Positions 6,013 through 6,326 of a stretch of 6,326 nucleotides of DNA are shown here, one piece after another. Positions within the stretch are counted from its first letter, which is position 1. Each line of letters starts with the position of its first letter. The position numbers and the translations under genes were made by a program. Source of the DNA: Alphaproteobacteria bacterium (lineage in GTDB: Bacteria; Pseudomonadota; Alphaproteobacteria; Puniceispirillales; Puniceispirillaceae); the NCBI GenBank assembly GCA_016780695.1, contig JADHLK010000082.1, positions 1 to 6,326 of the forward strand, read 5' to 3'. The notes below the pieces were generated by a model. It was given only the letters and a program-made list of their open reading frames with translations. It ran no database searches and was not told the origin of the DNA.

Positions 6013-6042
6013 ATTGAACGCCTGATTAACAAAATCTGGCAA
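6013..6042 (-). promoter_or_regulatory. Possible promoter of the KNGE-repeat protein gene
   Basis: On the minus strand TTGCCA (6042-6037, five of six matches to TTGACA) and TTCAAT (6018-6013, four of six to TATAAT) are 18 bases apart. Transcription would start near 6006, leaving a leader of about 37 bases before ATG 5969 that contains the ribosome binding site. Supported by motif match only. Confidence 0.4.
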
Positions 6043-6092
6043 GAATTTATCCGATAAACTGGCTCCATCGATAATTTTAGCGGCGGCAGAGC

Positions 6093-6121
6093 TTGGAGAT
6101 TTGCCGAAAGCTGGGTATAGT
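6093..6121 (+). promoter_or_regulatory. Promoter driving the TPP riboswitch transcript
   Basis: TTGGAG (6093-6098) and TATAGT (6116-6121, five of six to consensus) are exactly 17 bases apart. The predicted transcription start, about 6128, falls one base before the first paired base of the riboswitch P1 stem, which strengthens the call. The -35 match is modest. Confidence 0.6.
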
Positions 6122-6128
6122 GACCGCA

Positions 6129-6217
6129 TCTCTTGGGGTGCCGCGCGGGCTAAGTGCCTGTCTGGCTGAGAAAAACCCATTGAACCTGACCCAGGTCATA
6201 CTGGCGGAGGAAAGAGA
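6129..6217 (+). promoter_or_regulatory. TPP (thiamine pyrophosphate) riboswitch, THI-box aptamer
   Basis: The conserved parts occur in order: GGGGTGCC (6135-6142), GGCTGAGA (6164-6171), ACCC (6175-6178), TGAACCTGA (6181-6189) and GGCGGAGGAA (6203-6212). The helices can be drawn: P1 6129-6134 with 6212-6217 (TCTCTT/AAGAGA); P2 GGGT 6136-6139 with ACCC 6175-6178; P3 GCC/GGC (6140-6142, 6164-6166) capped by CGGGC/GCCTG (6146-6150, 6156-6160); P4 CCT/AGG (6185-6187, 6208-6210); P5 CCAG/CTGG (6191-6194, 6201-6204). TGAGA in GGCTGAGA is the pyrimidine-binding loop known for this class. It binds TPP and normally switches off thiamine synthesis or uptake genes when thiamine is plentiful. The end reads GGAGGAA where the usual consensus is near GTAGGGA, a small departure that may matter for switching. 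Confidence 0.95.
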
Positions 6218-6260
6218 CGAAAAGGCCAGATAGCCAGCCCTTTTAATCGCTGTGCCCGGC

Positions 6261-6317
6261 CTTTCATCTTCATCCAAAGCAGTATCGGCCCGTCATAAAT
6301 CTTTGATGGAGCGAAAG
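6261..6317 (+). promoter_or_regulatory. Expression platform that can hide the Shine-Dalgarno
   Basis: The Shine-Dalgarno GGAG (6308-6311) lies 6 bases before ATG 6318. CTTTC (6261-6265) pairs with GAAAG (6313-6317), and CTTCATC (6268-6274) pairs with GATGGAG (6305-6311, one G-T wobble), giving 12 pairs with a small internal loop that bury the ribosome binding site. The same strand can instead pair with GGAGGAAAG (6206-6214) in the aptamer, whose sequence resembles GGAGCGAAAG before the start codon. An alternative stem AAAGGCC (6221-6227) with GGCCTTT (6258-6264) also exists. The layout suggests control of translation, inferred from pairing alone. Confidence 0.55.
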
Positions 6318-6326
6318 ATGCTGAAT
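6318..6326 (+). CDS. Start of the riboswitch-controlled gene (first three codons)
   Basis: ATG CTG AAT begins here and runs off the window. It is chosen for the GGAG six bases upstream. An in-frame ATG at 6306 has no ribosome binding site and lies inside the proposed sequestering stem. The product cannot be identified from three residues. A TPP riboswitch in front makes a thiamine biosynthesis or transport gene most likely. Confidence 0.55.

Noticed and set aside
5665..6057. A 130-codon plus-strand frame starting at GTG 5665 with repeated LASPF units
   Set aside because: It is the antisense of the minus-strand gene; its repeats are the same 15-bp array read on the other strand. The minus frame has a better ribosome binding site, a promoter candidate and a coherent membrane segment plus polar tail.
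6221..6265. Intrinsic terminator after the riboswitch
   Set aside because: The stem has 7 pairs with a 30-base loop and only TTT after it; Shine-Dalgarno sequestration fits the sequence better.

Overview
The window looks like a chromosomal segment of an alphaproteobacterium. The gene order D-Ala-D-Ala carboxypeptidase, tmk, holB, metG, tatD and a PhnP-like metallo-beta-lactamase-fold hydrolase is typical of that class, and the protein motifs fit it (short MetRS with KISKS, PBP5-like C-terminal domain). Coding DNA is moderately GC-rich. The sequence does not allow a genus to be named.

Positions 1-5384 hold a tightly packed plus-strand operon: the 3' end of a dacA-type gene (1-333), tmk (404-1066), holB (1130-2215), metG (2250-3800), tatD (3805-4602) and the MBL hydrolase (4599-5384, ATGA overlap with tatD). 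These are housekeeping functions: cell-wall trimming, dTDP synthesis, the DNA polymerase III clamp loader, tRNA charging and nuclease or phosphodiesterase activity. No internal terminator is visible. The unusual point is the tmk-holB junction. Its stop/start segment is present as about five tandem 15-16-bp units, which create a 23-codon mini-ORF between the two genes.

Positions 5385-5651 are non-coding and lie between convergent genes. They begin with a strongly AT-rich stretch containing a perfect 16-bp palindrome (5432-5447) and end with a GC-rich imperfect hairpin (5598-5633). On the minus strand, 5652-5969 encodes a small membrane-anchored protein of unknown function. Its polar tail is built from pentapeptide KNGE(T/A) repeats, encoded by a second, unrelated 15-bp tandem repeat.

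Positions 6093-6326 hold a plus-strand promoter, a well-formed TPP (thiamine pyrophosphate) riboswitch (6129-6217), a downstream region that can fold to hide the Shine-Dalgarno, and the first three codons of the controlled gene (ATG at 6318). That gene runs off the window and is probably involved in thiamine synthesis or uptake. The most notable observations are the stop/start repeat array and a readable model for translational switching by the riboswitch. I found no clear evidence of a wholly new multi-gene system.
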